DNA of 64,000 nt from JBGMEA01 sp963674555 (GTDB taxonomy: Bacteria > Bacillota > Clostridia > Eubacteriales > Anaerofustaceae). A program made the position numbers and the translations under genes. The stretch is taken from positions 1,364,001 to 1,428,000 of the forward strand of contig OY771429.1 of NCBI GenBank assembly GCA_963674555.1, in the 5' to 3' direction. Positions within the stretch are counted from its first letter, which is position 1. Each line of letters starts with the position of its first letter. A model generated the notes under the pieces. It saw nothing but the letters and a program-made list of their open reading frames with translations, did not search any database and had not been told where the DNA came from. Below, in pieces: positions 1 through 9,561 of this stretch.

Positions 1-1131
1 GCGTTTTCGGAAATTTCGGGCAATGTTTTCTGGCGAATGGGTAAAAACGGATTTATGCAACATCCCGAAGCGACCTTTATGCCTGTGGAAGAATACGATA
101 AATTTATCGAAGCGCCTTATGATTATTTTATCGAGACATTGATCCCGCGCATGCATAAAAAAATGGACACGAATCCCGAAAGACGCGCATTGGTGATGCA
201 CATGGCGATCACCGCGCTTAATCAATTCCGAATGAACCGAGGCATGATGAGCGGAAAACTTTCGGCAAAATACAGTTTCTTCAGTTTGCCGCCGACACAA
301 TTTGCTTTCAGCTTGAATCCTTTCGATTTTCTATCCGATGAACTCAGAGGGTTCACGGGGATCATGTCGGATATTAAACGTAATCCGCAAAAAGTATTGG
401 ATGCGACCGAAGCGTTACTACCGATCCTCGCGAAATTCGCATTGCCGAGACAGATAACGAATATCAGCGCGACATTCATGCCGTGCCATCTTCCGACTTT
501 CCTAAGGACTTCGGAATTTGAAAAATTCTTTTATCCGACATTCTCGAAGCTCATTCACGCGACAGCCGAAGCCGGTCAAGCGTTTACGGTTTTTTGCGAA
601 GACGATTGGAGCCGATATCTCGATCATCTGCAGGATCTTCCGCAGGGCACGAGATTCCAATTCGAGTACGGTGATCCGAAAGTGATCAAAGAAAAACTCG
701 GTAAGGATCACATTATCAACGGTCTGTACCCTGTTAATATGCTTAAGACACATACAAAACAACAGTGTATCGATAAGGCGAAAGAACTCATCGACATACT
801 CGCTCCGGGCGGTAACTATTATTTCAATTTCGATAAGTCTCCGTTAAGCCTTGCGACAACGAACTTGGATAATTACTATGCGGTAGTCGATTACGTTGCG
901 AACAATGCTTATTATGACAATGCTGGCGAAAGAGCGTTCCATTCCAAACGTGAAGATACGATACAAAAAGTACGCCATACGATCCCCGCATTTCAATCAA
1001 AATATTACCAAAGCGCGGAAGATTACGTCGCTAACAACAATTACCCGATCCAAGACATCGTACCTGTCGTAGCGAATGTGATCCAGGGCTATGAAGATCA
1101 AATGTTCAATACCGTTATGGATATGGTATAA
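1..1131 (+). CDS. URO-D family protein, 5' end outside window
   Basis: The frame is open from base 1, so the start lies upstream and the 364 residues from the first internal Met are a minimum. The C-terminal half has the pattern of the uroporphyrinogen-decarboxylase/methyltransferase (URO-D) fold: a segment around GLYPVNMLKTHT, then a helix and a Gly-rich GGNYYF strand, as at the end of the barrel. The Zn-binding H-x-C-G motif of corrinoid methyltransferases, present in the two relatives at 57009 and 60012, is not seen here, so this copy may be a divergent or non-methyltransferase member. A strong terminator follows directly. Substrate unknown. Confidence 0.75.
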   Translation, partial: AFSEISGNVFWRMGKNGFMQHPEATFMPVEEYDKFIEAPYDYFIETLIPRMHKKMDTNPERRALVMHMAITALNQFRMNRGMMSGKLSAKYSFFSLPPTQFAFSLNPFDFLSDELRGFTGIMSDIKRNPQKVLDATEALLPILAKFALPRQITNISATFMPCHLPTFLRTSEFEKFFYPTFSKLIHATAEAGQAFTVFCEDDWSRYLDHLQDLPQGTRFQFEYGDPKVIKEKLGKDHIINGLYPVNMLKTHTKQQCIDKAKELIDILAPGGNYYFNFDKSPLSLATTNLDNYYAVVDYVANNAYYDNAGERAFHSKREDTIQKVRHTIPAFQSKYYQSAEDYVANNNYPIQDIVPVVANVIQGYEDQMFNTVMDMV

Positions 1132-1145
1132 GTATATAGTTATCC

Positions 1146-1174
1146 AAAAAAGAGCCGAAACTCGGCTCTTTTTT
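1146..1174 (+). terminator. Rho-independent terminator
   Basis: AAAAAAGAGCCGA, 3-nt loop, TCGGCTCTTTTTT: a 13-bp stem ending in a T run just after the URO-D gene. It lies directly upstream of a -10 box (TATAAT, 1187-1192) that probably serves the next gene. Confidence 0.9.
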
Positions 1175-1234
1175 GGTTTTTTAAGGTATAATGATAACGA
1201 ATATAAAAGACAATGCGATGAGGATTTATAGGTT

Positions 1235-2476
1235 ATGGATGAACGAATTGATAGGAATGTTATAACAGAAAATTTATTGAAATTGATGGAAGCGACCTAT
1301 TCGCAGGCGGGATTAAAGCATCTGGTCAATGTCGGTTTTGAGATCTTAGGGAATCCTTTTTTTATCTGCGATATTAGTTACAAAATACTTGGTTATTCGG
1401 ATTGCGAGATAGACGATGAAATCCTTCATTGGGAGCATATTAAAAACGATCAAGTCGCATATGAAACAGTCTTAAAGATCAAATCCCAAGGCGTTTTGGA
1501 AGAGACGTATAAAGGCGCGGAACCGGTCCGCAGACAGCTCGATCATGAAAGTATAGCGTCTATGGCGGTAAGGATCGCGATCGATAACAAGCCTGTTGGG
1601 CATATCGTCTTGTATGAATACTTAAAACCTTTTTCGGAGACCGATAAAGTACTTTTAATGAAATTTGCCGAAGCGGTTTCCAATGAATTATTGAAAAACG
1701 AAGCACACCTGCGTGCAGGTAAACTGGATGAGATCACTTTGGCTGAAATGCTGCGGTTGGATGTCAAGCAAGACGCGACGCGCATAAAGATATTGGCGCA
1801 TGATTTTGCGACAAAGAAATATCTGTATGCGCTCTGTGCCAGTCAAGATAAGCGAAATCCCGCGAAAGCTTCTTTGAATTATCTGAAAGACATTATAACA
1901 GAGATCATTCCAGACAGTATCAGTGTCGTTTATAAAAAGGATATCGTTGTCCTGATCGGCAATGATTCTCCATACACACCTTTCAGTGAGCCGCTCAGAA
2001 AGCAAGTGGACGATTTTCTGGCGATCAATTCGATGTATGCCGGTTTGAGTCGATCCTTTACCGATATGGGAAATTTGAAAAAACATTATCAATTTGCGCG
2101 CACCGCTTCTTGGTTCGGCGAGATCTACGATCAGTCCTATCGTGCCTATCTTTACGATGAATATTATTTATTCGACCTTTTCGCCAGTTTGGAACTAAAC
2201 AGAGAGCTTCAAGATTTTTGTAGCGACGCGGTACTTGAAATGATGCAATACGATAAAGAAGCAAATACCGACTATTTGGAAAGCGCGCGTTGCTACTTGG
2301 AAAACGATAAAAACTTAAATAAATGCGCGCAGAAAATGTGCATGCATCGCAACTCGATGGATTACAGGATCAAGAAGATCGAAGAGTTATTTCACGTGGA
2401 TTTCTCCGATGAGAATTTTTGCTTTTCGTTTTATTTATCCGTTAAGATTTTAGCTTATAAAAAGATTTTGCAATAA
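1235..2476 (+). CDS. PucR/CdaR-type transcriptional regulator
   Basis: A 413-residue protein. The last ~65 residues match the PucR C-terminal helix-turn-helix: a run ending in YLENDKNLNKCAQKMCMHRNS, followed by MDYRIKKIEELFHVDF. The N-terminal ~180 residues (CDISYKILGYSD, then a region with IAIDNKPVGHIVLYE) look like a GAF/PAS-like sensor, and the middle resembles the GGDEF-like central domain of this class. Such proteins usually activate catabolic or transport genes near them; the closest targets would be the URO-D gene upstream or the surface protein downstream. The effector cannot be read from sequence. A -10 TATAAT lies at 1187-1192; the ribosome site is weak. Confidence 0.85.
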   Translation: MDERIDRNVITENLLKLMEATYSQAGLKHLVNVGFEILGNPFFICDISYKILGYSDCEIDDEILHWEHIKNDQVAYETVLKIKSQGVLEETYKGAEPVRRQLDHESIASMAVRIAIDNKPVGHIVLYEYLKPFSETDKVLLMKFAEAVSNELLKNEAHLRAGKLDEITLAEMLRLDVKQDATRIKILAHDFATKKYLYALCASQDKRNPAKASLNYLKDIITEIIPDSISVVYKKDIVVLIGNDSPYTPFSEPLRKQVDDFLAINSMYAGLSRSFTDMGNLKKHYQFARTASWFGEIYDQSYRAYLYDEYYLFDLFASLELNRELQDFCSDAVLEMMQYDKEANTDYLESARCYLENDKNLNKCAQKMCMHRNSMDYRIKKIEELFHVDFSDENFCFSFYLSVKILAYKKILQ

Positions 2477-2492
2477 ATAACCGGAATGAATT

Positions 2493-2529
2493 AAAAGACA
2501 TCACTTCAAGTGAAAGTGATGTCTTTTAA
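2493..2529 (+). terminator. Rho-independent terminator
   Basis: AAAAGACATCACTT stem paired with AGTGATGTCTTTT, ending in TTTTAAT, 17 nt after the PucR-type stop codon. Confidence 0.85.
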
Positions 2530-2707
2530 TATTTTGAACCTTAAGTTTACACCCTTTATTCTATCTTTATATATGATATATTATAATCGATTGATTTTAT
2601 CCTTTTGAATATTCAAAAATTCTTGTCAGTAGATTGATTTTATGATAAAATTAATCGATTATTCAAAAACTTTTAATCATCGATTAATTTTTAATTGGGA
2701 GGAATGG

Positions 2708-5700
2708 ATGAAAAACTTCAAACGCTTAATTTTATTTGTGCTTATAGCACTCTTTATATTCTCCGGTTTCGGAGGCGGTGCTGTATTTGCCGCTGACGCA
2801 CAGGAGATCGACATCAATGTTGATCAGGACGATCTGCTTGATATCGTGCTTACACTAGGAGACACCGACTCGGATGTCTCGACATTGGAGGATGATCTGC
2901 TCGCGGCACTTGTTTCAAAGGGAGTGCCTGAAGATAAGATCATGATCCAGGCAGTGGAATCGAGCGATGTAAGCGCGGGAGACACTTCTGCCGGATGGGA
3001 AGTCTTTGATCATACCAACTATCCTGAAGACGAGATTGCGTATTACAAACCATATTATAACGAAGTCAATGGAAACTTCTATTTGCACGATCATATCGTG
3101 GTTAGTACGACAGACGGTACGGATATCGATTTCTATGGATATGGAGCGCCTTCATATAAAGACTTCATGTATATGCCTAACAGCGATCCGGGCAAAAAGA
3201 TCATTGACTTTTATATAGAAGAAGGCGAATTCTATGATGCTATAGACGGTCCTGGATTTCTTCTTAATACCAGCATGTCCGATGATGCTTTCCCTGCAAA
3301 AACTATGACAGGATATATGCTATTTTTTAAATATACAACAATGAGTTCCAATCCTCCCGTTATTTATCTATATTCATTTTCAAATGTGAATGTGTATAAT
3401 TTTCACGGAAGCACATCAGGGGTAGTATCCAGCGTTGCAAATATTGGAACATTGGTAGCTACCGCCAGCGTATCTCCATTGAATAGTAACGTAGGTACAA
3501 TTCGAAAAGTAAAAATTGAAGCGACTCCTACAGGGATGCAAATGTGGTACGCAGATGCTGCATCTGGAGACCCTGACAGTTTAACTTTGAATCAAGTAAC
3601 ATGGAATTTAGCAGGAGGCGGCACTAGCACCGAAGTAACCTTAACAGATACCGGTTCATACGGATTCGGTCCGTTGAATTCATATCTTTCACATGGTTGT
3701 AACAGACCTACGCATTTTGTTTTTAATGACATTACGATGAGCACGGAATCGTCGAAACGGTTCTCGGAAGTTATTCGTGAACCTGAATGGCGCGATGAAT
3801 CGAAACGCTTTATCATCAATGCTGAAGACGGCGCTGTAGGCGACTTTTCCGATCCTGAAGCGCTCGGTGAGATCCTTGCAAGACTCGGTAATGAAAATAT
3901 CCACTACTTAGGTTGGGGATATGATGATGCCGATGGTGAAGCATTTATAACAAAAAATGACGGAAACGGGATCTATATCGATAAAGACGATGCCGCGACC
4001 GATACATACAGTGAACAGATCAATGCACTTGCACAATATATTTACGATGAATATGTTGACGGTGTGGTCAATGATACGGAATACTTACTTTACGGTAAAC
4101 CGAGTTCACTTTCCATAACACCTGAAACCGAACAGACAAATACGGCCGACGAGGATTGGCCGAACGGTAAATGGTATATCGATCACGACGAAACATATTA
4201 TGAAAATTCCACGGGTGTTGCTCCGTATGATGAAATGGAGTTAAGTAATCTCGACATCTCATTTATTGAAACCGGGAAATATGACATCCAATATAAAGGA
4301 GAGATCGTTAAGACGGTATATGTGCATCGACAACCGGTGGCGTATTTCCTTGTCAGTGTTAACGACAGCTATGTTGTAGATATAGATAACAGAGCATATG
4401 ATCCGGATTTTGAATCGGAAGCCGATAAAGGGATCAGTTCGACTGCATGGTATTATAAAGAAACGACTGCTTCTTCTTGGACTTCCGGGCAACCGACGAC
4501 CTTTGAAGCAGATAAAGAATATATCATAAAGCAAGTGGTAACGGATTACTACGGTGTAGAAAGCGATCCGTATTTAAGATATGTATCGACTTCTTCGGGC
4601 GGGGATCCTTCCACCCCTGTTGCGCAATTTAAAGTAGCACCGTCACCGCTACGTACATATATCACACAAACCGTCAGTTATGATGAGACTTCGTATGATC
4701 CAAACGGCGAGGGAATTGCTAATGAACTTTGGAAAATCTCATTGGATGGTGTTGAGAAATATAGTGGCTCAACACAAATGACTGATTTCTCGAATGCTAC
4801 AACATATCCCGCCGGCACATATAAGATCACGCTTGAAGTTCAAAACGACAGCGGTATCTGGTCTGAACCTGTCGCAAGATATTTGACTGTTATTCGAGAT
4901 ACGACTGATCCGACAGCGACATGTGACTTAGCAAGCGGATCATATAACGAACCGAAAGTTATAACATTGACATTCAGCGATGAAGAAGGCGGAAGCGGAT
5001 TCAGTTATCGATATGCGGTTTTGACTGATTTAGCTACAGAACCTACGGAATGGGGTTCGATGGGTACAAACAGTACTTACAGCATAGCGGTAAACAGTCT
5101 GGGTACATATTATTTGCATTATAAAGCAGCTGATTACGCAGGCAACGAATCAGATCCTGCTTACTTCGGACCGTTTACATTTGAGGATAATTCACCTCCT
5201 TCTACACCGACTATAGAAGTAACACCGGCATACTCTGACGGATCTTGGTCTATGGTCGCTTTGATTGTGACAGCTTCCGGTTCGACCGATGACTTTACGG
5301 CTGATGATGATCTTTTATATAAAGTATCGACGGATAATACAACTTATACGAGTGGTAACAGCGCAACCTTCAGTACGACAGGAACATTTACAGCGTACTT
5401 TAAGGTTGAAGATGAAGCACATAAAATCAGTACGATCGCAACCAAGACCGTTAAGATCGATGTTGACGATCCGACTGATCCGACTATAACGATGGTATCA
5501 AACGGCTCACCGTATACGGCAGGTACCTGGGCTACTTCGGACATTGATATAACACTTAGCGGTGCCAGCGATGTCGGAAGCGGTGTCGGAACTTATCAAT
5601 ATAAAATAGATGACGGTGAATGGCAAGATAGTAACACGTACACATTCACTACAGCAGGAGAATATACGCTTTATTATCGCACGAAAGATGTAGCGGGTAA

Positions 5701-7108
5701 TGTATCCGAAACACTTTCAAAAAGTGTGAAATTAGATAAATACCCATCAAAAGCAGTTGATGATTTTGTAAGTGTAAAAGAAGATAGTTCTATCCTAATT
5801 GCAGTGATGCAAAACGATATAGACCTAGACAGTACATTTAGCATCAAATCCTTTAGCGCTCCGATCCACGGTACAGTCGTAAAAAGCGGTTCAGGTTTGA
5901 AATATACACCCGATAAAGATTTCTACGGCAAGGATGTATTTACCTATACCATTACAGACGGACCGCATCAATCGTCAGCGATTGTAACAGTTACGGTAAC
6001 AAGTGTTAACGACGCGCCTATTTTGCAAGACGACAGTGTAAATGCGATCTTTGAGACAAGTGTAACGATCGATGTGCTTGCGAATGATACTGATTTGGAA
6101 TCCGATGTCTTGACACTTTCATCGGTATCGACTCCGCAAAACGGGACCGCAGTTATATCCGCAGGTAAAATACTATATACGCCGGCAGATGACTTTATCG
6201 GTACCGACACCTTTACCTATACGGTAGTTGACGGTTCAATCACGAAAACCGCAACGGTAACAGTCGAAGTAGCGTATCCCGCAGGTTTCAAAGAAACGAC
6301 CGTGATATTCAATCCAACTGATGGCGGAGATGACGGTGGAGACGATGGCGGAGATGGTGGAGATGACGGCGGAGACGGTGGAACCGGTGGCGGTATAATT
6401 ATTACAAAACCGCCTACAAACGGAAAAGTCGAAACATCCGGCGGAAACATTTACTACACGCCTGACTCAGGAAAAGGCGGTGTTGATACATACAGCTTCG
6501 TAATGGAAAAAGACGGAGAACAAGTTGAGTATACGGTTGTCACGATAACCGATCCGACTACCGGCAAAACAGAAACGATCGGCTATGGTTCAGCATTGCA
6601 AGAAGATAGTTTCGAGACGTATAAGAATCAACAACTCGTGATAGATCTTGCGGATCTGATCGGTGATTTCGATAACATGAGCAGTTGTACGATCTGCGGA
6701 GTACCGCAAAACGGTTCGGCTTATATCGAAGACGGTAAGTTGTACTATACGCCTGATGAAGATTATGTAGGCATGGACGGTATTGCCTTTACAGTAAATA
6801 TCAACGATGAAGAGATCCCATATGCCGCAACATTGAGCGTTTTGGATAAGAGTTCATTCTTCTCATGGGGATGTGTGATCGGTTGGATCATCGCAGGTAT
6901 CCTGTTGTTGTTCAACTATATGAGGCACAGAGTATTCTACGGAGATAGAAAAATGCGCGCAATGCTCTATGCAATCGTAAGCGTAGCATTGATGTTGGTA
7001 TTATGCTGGCTTAGAATGCACTTCGGGTATATACCTTCAATTGTGATCATGGCCGTATATATTGTTGGAAACTATATGTACGCACAGCGCGGAACGATGA
7101 ATGTGTAA
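2708..7108 (+). CDS. Large multi-domain surface protein with C-terminal membrane segments
   Basis: The start at ATG 2708 is chosen because GGGAGG sits 5 nt upstream; it gives 1466 residues beginning with a classical signal peptide (KNFKRLILFVLIALFIFSG, cleavage near VFAADA). Residues ~30-560 show no domain I recognise. Then follow Ig/PKD-like modules, including a TDPTATCDL... type repeat (~730-1030), two tandem cadherin-like/Big_17 modules (KAVDDFVSVKEDSS..., NDAPILQDDS..., ending YTPADDFIGTDTFTYTV; ~1040-1200), a Gly/Asp linker, and two more related modules with PQNG motifs. The final ~90 residues hold about three hydrophobic helices, so the C-terminus seems to be in the membrane rather than sortase-linked. 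Probable adhesion or envelope structural role (inference). A terminator follows. Confidence 0.85.
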   Translation: MKNFKRLILFVLIALFIFSGFGGGAVFAADAQEIDINVDQDDLLDIVLTLGDTDSDVSTLEDDLLAALVSKGVPEDKIMIQAVESSDVSAGDTSAGWEVFDHTNYPEDEIAYYKPYYNEVNGNFYLHDHIVVSTTDGTDIDFYGYGAPSYKDFMYMPNSDPGKKIIDFYIEEGEFYDAIDGPGFLLNTSMSDDAFPAKTMTGYMLFFKYTTMSSNPPVIYLYSFSNVNVYNFHGSTSGVVSSVANIGTLVATASVSPLNSNVGTIRKVKIEATPTGMQMWYADAASGDPDSLTLNQVTWNLAGGGTSTEVTLTDTGSYGFGPLNSYLSHGCNRPTHFVFNDITMSTESSKRFSEVIREPEWRDESKRFIINAEDGAVGDFSDPEALGEILARLGNENIHYLGWGYDDADGEAFITKNDGNGIYIDKDDAATDTYSEQINALAQYIYDEYVDGVVNDTEYLLYGKPSSLSITPETEQTNTADEDWPNGKWYIDHDETYYENSTGVAPYDEMELSNLDISFIETGKYDIQYKGEIVKTVYVHRQPVAYFLVSVNDSYVVDIDNRAYDPDFESEADKGISSTAWYYKETTASSWTSGQPTTFEADKEYIIKQVVTDYYGVESDPYLRYVSTSSGGDPSTPVAQFKVAPSPLRTYITQTVSYDETSYDPNGEGIANELWKISLDGVEKYSGSTQMTDFSNATTYPAGTYKITLEVQNDSGIWSEPVARYLTVIRDTTDPTATCDLASGSYNEPKVITLTFSDEEGGSGFSYRYAVLTDLATEPTEWGSMGTNSTYSIAVNSLGTYYLHYKAADYAGNESDPAYFGPFTFEDNSPPSTPTIEVTPAYSDGSWSMVALIVTASGSTDDFTADDDLLYKVSTDNTTYTSGNSATFSTTGTFTAYFKVEDEAHKISTIATKTVKIDVDDPTDPTITMVSNGSPYTAGTWATSDIDITLSGASDVGSGVGTYQYKIDDGEWQDSNTYTFTTAGEYTLYYRTKDVAGNVSETLSKSVKLDKYPSKAVDDFVSVKEDSSILIAVMQNDIDLDSTFSIKSFSAPIHGTVVKSGSGLKYTPDKDFYGKDVFTYTITDGPHQSSAIVTVTVTSVNDAPILQDDSVNAIFETSVTIDVLANDTDLESDVLTLSSVSTPQNGTAVISAGKILYTPADDFIGTDTFTYTVVDGSITKTATVTVEVAYPAGFKETTVIFNPTDGGDDGGDDGGDGGDDGGDGGTGGGIIITKPPTNGKVETSGGNIYYTPDSGKGGVDTYSFVMEKDGEQVEYTVVTITDPTTGKTETIGYGSALQEDSFETYKNQQLVIDLADLIGDFDNMSSCTICGVPQNGSAYIEDGKLYYTPDEDYVGMDGIAFTVNINDEEIPYAATLSVLDKSSFFSWGCVIGWIIAGILLLFNYMRHRVFYGDRKMRAMLYAIVSVALMLVLCWLRMHFGYIPSIVIMAVYIVGNYMYAQRGTMNV
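6319..6394 (+). repeat. Low-complexity Gly/Asp-coding repeat
   Basis: Degenerate GGAGATGAC/GGTGGAGAC units encode a run of about 25 Gly and Asp residues between extracellular modules. Such linkers are flexible and may bind calcium weakly; slippage could vary their length. Confidence 0.8.
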
Positions 7109-7133
7109 ATCAAATATGTTTATCGAAAATTAA

Positions 7134-7175
7134 AATAAAGCCTATGGGATCAATCCCATAGGCTTTATTGTTTTT
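7134..7175 (+). terminator. Rho-independent terminator
   Basis: AATAAAGCCTATGGGA, TCAA loop, TCCCATAGGCTTTATT followed by GTTTTTATG. It ends the surface-protein transcript just before the left end of the integrated element. Confidence 0.9.
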
Positions 7176-7294
7176 ATGCAAAAATCTTACTTACATACGA
7201 TTTTATGTCGCAGTATGCCGATAACGTATTTCGCAAACAAAATCCAATTAAATTATAATAAAAATAAAATCGCCCCGAAAGACGATTTGTTTTA

Positions 7295-7345
7295 AAAAAT
7301 GGTGACCCATGAGCGATTCGAACGCTCGACACCTTGATTAAAAGT
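7295..7345. repeat. attL: tRNA-Lys 3' end remnant
   Basis: The 51 bases are identical to 21384-21434. They cover the CCA end, T arm and part of the anticodon region of tRNA-Lys read on the minus strand, then diverge after ...TTAAAAGT. The rest of the tRNA is absent here, so this is not a functional tRNA but the core of the left attachment site. Confidence 0.9.
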
Positions 7346-7494
7346 GTCAGTCAGGTATTTATATGCATCTCTAAAATGCGGATATGTAATGTGTTTTTTT
7401 GGCTTTAAATAAAGGATTTTTTGCTATTTTTTTATTATGTTTGAAAAAGTCAGGATTCCTAATTTTCACCAATATTCTCTGATTTTATTGACCG

Positions 7495-7513
7495 ATAGGC
7501 ATACTTAGGCATA
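7495..7513. repeat. Putative integrase arm-type sites (left)
   Basis: ATAGGCATACTTAGGCATA contains two direct copies of (A/T)TAGGCATA, 10 bp apart, 150 bp inside attL. The same 19 bp occurs at 21303-21321 next to attR. Integrases with an AP2-like N-terminal domain bind such arm repeats, so this is a probable arm site (inference). Confidence 0.65.
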
Positions 7514-7559
7514 CTAATCTTTTCAATGAGGCACATTGTTAACATTTGTTTTTTTCGAA

Positions 7560-7585
7560 CAAAAAAAGGGGATAAACATCCCCTT
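7560..7585 (-). terminator. Terminator of the tail/lysis operon
   Basis: On the minus strand AAGGGGAT, 4-nt loop, ATCCCCTT is followed by a run of seven T. It closes the element's long leftward operon, just after the last gene. Confidence 0.9.
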
Positions 7586-7592
7586 AGTCAAG

Positions 7593-7904
7593 TTATTTAA
7601 TAGGCAATTTTTTGCATCGGCAGTGAATTTCTTCGCATGCTCCATTTCCACCAAGTTCTGCATAACTTTTAAAAAGCACATCAAGATTATCTAGATCTGC
7701 CATAGAAATGGCACCTTGCGTAAGATGCTTGCTGCATATTTGATATATTCGATCGTGGAGCATTGCCATTAATGCTGTTTTTAAGGCTTCTTGTTCAATG
7801 AATTCATTTTTTACTTTTGAATATAACCATTTTGCTAAGCCTGAAAAAGCAGTGACAATGATCCCAAAAATTACTTCTAACCAATATTTTTTGAGAAAAT
7901 CCAT
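7593..7904 (-). CDS. Small phage membrane protein, holin-like
   Basis: A 103-residue protein with an N-terminal hydrophobic helix (about residues 7-27, YWLEVIFGIIVTAFSGLAKW) and a soluble tail ending ...YAELGGNGACEEIHCRCKKLPIK. A tail with LGGNG and a final LP(I/V) is common in small holin-like proteins of Firmicute phages. It is the last gene of the element, 10 nt after the endolysin, which supports a role in lysis. Function inferred from position and topology only. Confidence 0.7.
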   Translation of the reverse strand: MDFLKKYWLEVIFGIIVTAFSGLAKWLYSKVKNEFIEQEALKTALMAMLHDRIYQICSKHLTQGAISMADLDNLDVLFKSYAELGGNGACEEIHCRCKKLPIK

Positions 7905-7914
7905 GATCTTTTTA

Positions 7915-8733
7915 TTAATCCTTCCGTAATATCATATATCTTTTATCTGTTAGTTCACCGATTATTTGATTTTTATACGCATGTAGATATAAGAGCGGAT
8001 TGACGGAATATATCGCTCGTTCTGCTTCAGAGTAGACATGTTTCGCAGGTAAATTGATTAAATCTAAATGTAGATGTGTACCCTTGCTAGTGACACCTGT
8101 GTTACCCATGTTACCGATTTTATCTCCTATCGATAATTTATCTCCAGTTGATACGTCACGGCTTGAAAGATGTTTATAACGAGAAATCCATGTTCTATCA
8201 TTTACATTATACTCGACTACTATATAATGTCCGACTGTTTTACTGTATTTCGAAATGACAACATTGCCGGGTGTAATCGCATAAATCGGAGCGTTACGCC
8301 CTCCATATTCACTGTTCCAGCCGAAGTCTGTGCCGAGATGATTTTTTGAAAATTCTTGTGTTATACCTATATAGTCCACTGGGTAACGAAAAGAAATACT
8401 CGTTATTGTAGGGGTAGTAATTTTTTCACTATCTTGATCATATAACAACGCCGTTGGTATCATACCTTTCGGAGCTTTGATGACCGTCCCGACTTTTAAC
8501 GTTTTCGCGCTCTCTGAGTCGTACCCGTTCAGTTTCATCAAAACTTTGTAATCATAGCCCCAAGTTTTCCCGAGAGTCCAAAACGTATCGTGCTTACGTA
8601 TTTTGTAGTAGTCATACGCGTCCCCGTTCGACTTATCTGCCATTTGAGGTTCGATCGCTGACTTTGTATCGACGTCTGCCACGCTTTTATCCCCGACCGA
8701 AACGTTTGCCGTTTTTTCTTCAGTCGGGGTCAC
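7915..8733 (-). CDS. Phage endolysin: LysM + M23 peptidase
   Basis: A 272-residue cell-wall hydrolase. A LysM-type peptidoglycan-binding module lies at about 42-90 (YYKIRKHDTFWTLGKTWG ... LKVGTVIKAPKG). The M23/LytM metallopeptidase domain at about 117-225 has the zinc and catalytic residues: H132 and D136 in HLGTDFG, H188, and H220/H222 in HLHLDL. M23 enzymes cut peptide cross-bridges. There is no signal peptide, so release would depend on the neighbouring holin. The start overlaps the stop of the upstream gene by 4 nt, indicating translational coupling. Confidence 0.9.
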   Translation of the reverse strand: MTPTEEKTANVSVGDKSVADVDTKSAIEPQMADKSNGDAYDYYKIRKHDTFWTLGKTWGYDYKVLMKLNGYDSESAKTLKVGTVIKAPKGMIPTALLYDQDSEKITTPTITSISFRYPVDYIGITQEFSKNHLGTDFGWNSEYGGRNAPIYAITPGNVVISKYSKTVGHYIVVEYNVNDRTWISRYKHLSSRDVSTGDKLSIGDKIGNMGNTGVTSKGTHLHLDLINLPAKHVYSEAERAIYSVNPLLYLHAYKNQIIGELTDKRYMILRKD

Positions 8734-9128
8734 TTCTCCCCCGCATTTTCTTTTGTTTTTTCGAAGTCGATCTGCCTAGCATATTTTGAATATGATTGCA
8801 CCGTCTTACCCAAAATACCATCGCTTTCCTCAAGCTTACTGTACATCCCAGTTGAGCCAAGATATAAGAATATCCCCAACCATACAGCGCCTGACCAACC
8901 GATTGTCTCAGTCGCAAACGTCATCTTCCATCCGATTGCAAACGTCATACTTATCGCAAAACAGATGATCGATATAAACCACGTATTCTCGACGCAAAAC
9001 TTGAACGCCTTGAGCCACTTTTTTGTCGCCTCTGTCAAATACATCACCGCAACCGATAGCACTCCTCCTAATAAAAAAAGCTGTAAAAACAGCTTTAACT
9101 CATCCGTATATTGAAATTCGATCGTCAT
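8730..9128 (-). CDS. Phage holin-like membrane protein
   Basis: A 132-residue protein with three likely membrane helices (about 14-34 LFLQLFLLGGVLSVAVMYL, 49-68 WFISIICFAISMTFAIGW, 77-95) and a charged C-terminal tail (YARQIDFEKTKENAGEK). Size, topology and 4-nt overlap with the endolysin start fit a holin that lets the lysin reach the wall. Family not identified precisely. Confidence 0.75.
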   Translation of the reverse strand: MTIEFQYTDELKLFLQLFLLGGVLSVAVMYLTEATKKWLKAFKFCVENTWFISIICFAISMTFAIGWKMTFATETIGWSGAVWLGIFLYLGSTGMYSKLEESDGILGKTVQSYSKYARQIDFEKTKENAGEK

Positions 9129-9151
9129 AAAGTTAATTCTCCTTTGATTAT

Positions 9152-9550
9152 CTAGACCATTTCACCACTGCCAAATTCAGGATGATTCATTACTAAACCA
9201 TAAACCCAATCTCTGATTTCTTGTGGAATCGTAAAAGACATATTTTTGATAATTATTGATTTTTTATCTATTCTTTTTGCCAACAAATCTTTAATGTCAA
9301 TTTGTTGAAATTCGATTTTTTCTTCGTCTGTCATATTCTCGATCCCAATAGCTTCGAGTTGGTAATATCTATCTATAACAGACTGAATATTCAATAGTTG
9401 ATCTTTTTCTTCTAATCGGTAGGATTCATCAACATAACAGGACATTCTTATATCCAATTGATTTAAATCATAATTAAAGAAAACTGTTTCTATTCTTTGA
9501 TAAGTAGATGTGATTCCTTGTTCATTTACAAGTTCTTGATTTATTCCCAT
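9152..9550 (-). CDS. Phage hypothetical protein between tail fibre and lysis genes
   Basis: A 132-residue soluble acidic protein with no signal or membrane segment. It contains a helical stretch (SVIDRYYQLEAIGIENMTDEEKIEFQQ) and ends ...MNHPEFGSGEMV. Position between the collar protein and the holin suggests a minor tail or fibre-assembly protein. I recognise no family. Confidence 0.65.
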   Translation of the reverse strand: MGINQELVNEQGITSTYQRIETVFFNYDLNQLDIRMSCYVDESYRLEEKDQLLNIQSVIDRYYQLEAIGIENMTDEEKIEFQQIDIKDLLAKRIDKKSIIIKNMSFTIPQEIRDWVYGLVMNHPEFGSGEMV

Positions 9551-9561
9551 TTTTTTTTACC

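Noticed and set aside
2642..2707. Earlier ATG for the surface protein
   Set aside because: No ribosome site, and it would bury the signal peptide behind 22 extra residues; ATG 2708 has GGGAGG.
7301..7345. tRNA-like sequence near the first surface gene
   Set aside because: Only the 3' part of tRNA-Lys is present; it is the displaced attL remnant, not a gene.
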